Of a stretch of DNA of 32,397 nt, positions 31,334-32,397 are shown in pieces. The notes beneath the pieces were generated by a model. The model had not been told where the DNA came from. It made no database searches and saw only the letters and a program-made list of their open reading frames with translations. The DNA is from Clostridium sp. Its GTDB lineage: Bacteria > Bacillota > Clostridia > Lachnospirales > Lachnospiraceae. Location of the stretch: positions 1 through 32,397 of the forward strand of contig JAISOV010000011.1 of assembly GCA_031275405.1 (NCBI GenBank). Reading direction: 5' to 3'. Position 1 is the first letter of the stretch; each line of letters opens with the position of its first letter. The translations under genes were made by a program, and so were the position numbers.

Positions 31334-32110
31334 TAAAGTGGCGGCGATATAGAGCAGAATGATATGCGCGGGGTAGAAGACATAGAAAAAGTATTTCATT
31401 CCGCGCCCTTTCCGGCCGTTATACATCAGCATCGGCAGCGCCGCGAACACCATAAGAGCCTGTACGCTGTTCGACATGAAGTAAATCATCGCGCTGAGCG
31501 CCGCAAGTATCGCCACCTGCACAAGCCGCTTTTCACGGAAAATATAAAACAGAAGTCCTAAAGCCACCATCAGAATGCCGCCCTCGGTGGCACCGTAATT
31601 TGGGAGGAACAGTGAAATCGTAACGATGACTTGCGCCAAGGAAAGATTGGATTCCGTGAGGATCCCGCTGACAAACACAGGCAGAAAGGTCAGTACCGGT
31701 ACGAAAAACAGCAGAACCGAAGTGATGATCTTACCCGCCCTTTTTTCTTTCACGCCGCTTCTGAGACGTTCCCAGAACAGCGAACACAGCGCGGTGAGGA
31801 AGAAGGTGGTAAACGCGTTGTTCATTAAGACAATCTCTTGATTGGGCAGGACAAACTGTGTCAGCAGGGTCAGCGCGGTCATTGCCCAGGAGGCGAAGAG
31901 CAGCCGCAAGAGATACTTCTTGCGATCACGCGTGTAATGAAACGCGTCCGCGCTCGCGAACAAGAACAGTACGAACACGGGTCTGCCGAGCCAGGTCAGC
32001 CAGCCCGGCGCGCCGAAAGAAAGAAACATCTGGTGAACATGGTCGCAGAACATCAGCACGATGGCAATGATTTTGATACTGGTCGAGTCTAAAACTTTGA
32101 TTTTTTTCAT
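31325..32110 (-). CDS. TraX-family integral membrane protein
   Basis: A 261-residue polytopic membrane protein with about seven to eight hydrophobic helices. It opens with LDSTSIKIIAIVLMFCDHVH, has RPVFVLFLFASADAFHYTRD and ends with FFYVFYPAHIILLYIAATLL, matching the TraX family. The prototype TraX acetylates F-pilin, but chromosomal Firmicute members are usually of unknown role and may be acyltransferases acting on surface polymers. No conjugation gene is nearby. ATG 32110 has AGGAG five bases upstream and a good promoter behind it. Confidence 0.9.
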   Translation of the reverse strand: MKKIKVLDSTSIKIIAIVLMFCDHVHQMFLSFGAPGWLTWLGRPVFVLFLFASADAFHYTRDRKKYLLRLLFASWAMTALTLLTQFVLPNQEIVLMNNAFTTFFLTALCSLFWERLRSGVKEKRAGKIITSVLLFFVPVLTFLPVFVSGILTESNLSLAQVIVTISLFLPNYGATEGGILMVALGLLFYIFREKRLVQVAILAALSAMIYFMSNSVQALMVFAALPMLMYNGRKGRGMKYFFYVFYPAHIILLYIAATLLR

Positions 32111-32161
32111 GAGTACTCCTTTCCCGGTGTCGTTCGTTCCTATGTACTTCTTCTATGGGCA

Positions 32162-32190
32162 AGTATAGCACCGGATGTTTCGGTTGTAAA
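32162..32190 (-). promoter_or_regulatory. Promoter of the TraX-like gene
   Basis: On the minus strand TTTACA (32190-32185), 17 bases and TATACT (32167-32162) lie about 50 bases ahead of the start codon. Confidence 0.8.
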
Positions 32191-32397
32191 GGGCGAACTT
32201 GCCGCCGGGGATCAGTTCCGGTGATAAAAGCGGTCGCAGGCGCCGCTGCAATGAGGGTCATCGGGTTGTAACGCCAGGACGCTGTACGAAGAGCGGGGAT
32301 TCCCTTGGGAAGTGGGCGCCCCTGTCTGGGGACTGTCATGGGAGACACCCGGGTACCGCCGGCATGTTCAGGAGTAAGAATTTCCGGAAAGGGACAG
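32191..32397. other. Right-edge region with no supported gene
   Basis: GC-rich sequence with short open frames on both strands. None has a convincing ribosome binding site or recognisable product, and no RNA gene was seen. Confidence 0.4.

Noticed and set aside
31325-32110. Conjugation locus because of the TraX similarity
   Set aside because: No other transfer gene is present and TraX-family proteins are common on Firmicute chromosomes.

Overview
The window looks like a chromosomal segment of a spore-forming, fairly GC-rich Clostridia, most likely Lachnospiraceae. The support is a SAM-I riboswitch ahead of metK, a CIRCE heat-shock operator, the sporulation genes sipL and pdaA, strong AGGAG-type ribosome binding sites, and a housekeeping gene order (ttcA, dnaE, pfkA, a SpoU methylase, two small clostridial conserved proteins, a SWIM/SNF2 helicase). 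No rRNA, tRNA, CRISPR array, transposase or phage gene was seen.

Layout. (1) 1-6563, minus strand: metK with a SAM riboswitch leader, then dnaE, then a rhodanese-TtcA fusion that runs off the left edge. (2) 6623-13405, plus strand: pfkA, a TrmH/SpoU methyltransferase, two conserved proteins of unknown function (DUF6323- and DUF6179-like) and a large SWIM-SNF2 helicase, with overlapping or closely spaced genes that suggest one operon. (3) About 13550-18850: a visibly AT-richer accessory island. It holds two cassettes of a small secreted matrixin-like zinc protease followed by a membrane-anchored partner protein, a LytTR regulator with a dead receiver domain, a frameshifted sigma-factor remnant and another lipoprotein. 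(4) 18900-21580: pdaA and sipL, both spore-envelope genes. (5) 21631-22293, minus strand: a conserved hypothetical gene, followed by an array of hairpin repeats. (6) 22687-28570: a three-PAS/GAF hybrid histidine kinase overlapping an FAD-dependent oxidoreductase, then a PrsA-like foldase lipoprotein. (7) 28711-31157: a CIRCE-linked htpG with an unusual acidic 12-residue repeat. (8) 31325-32110, minus strand: a TraX-family membrane protein.

The most interesting part is the island. Both anchored partner proteins read like NTR/TIMP-type OB folds, the fold of animal tissue inhibitors of metalloproteinases, and each lies directly downstream of a small matrixin-like protease that lacks a visible propeptide. 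This suggests two bacterial protease-inhibitor (or protease-anchor) pairs. They sit beside a phosphorylation-independent LytTR regulator whose 45-bp promoter block is repeated upstream of the third lipoprotein. Short scraps nearly identical to the neighbouring operon (34 bp of the SNF2 gene and a translation-initiation block) lie inside the island and hint at how it was assembled. The homology calls were made by eye and no search was run.
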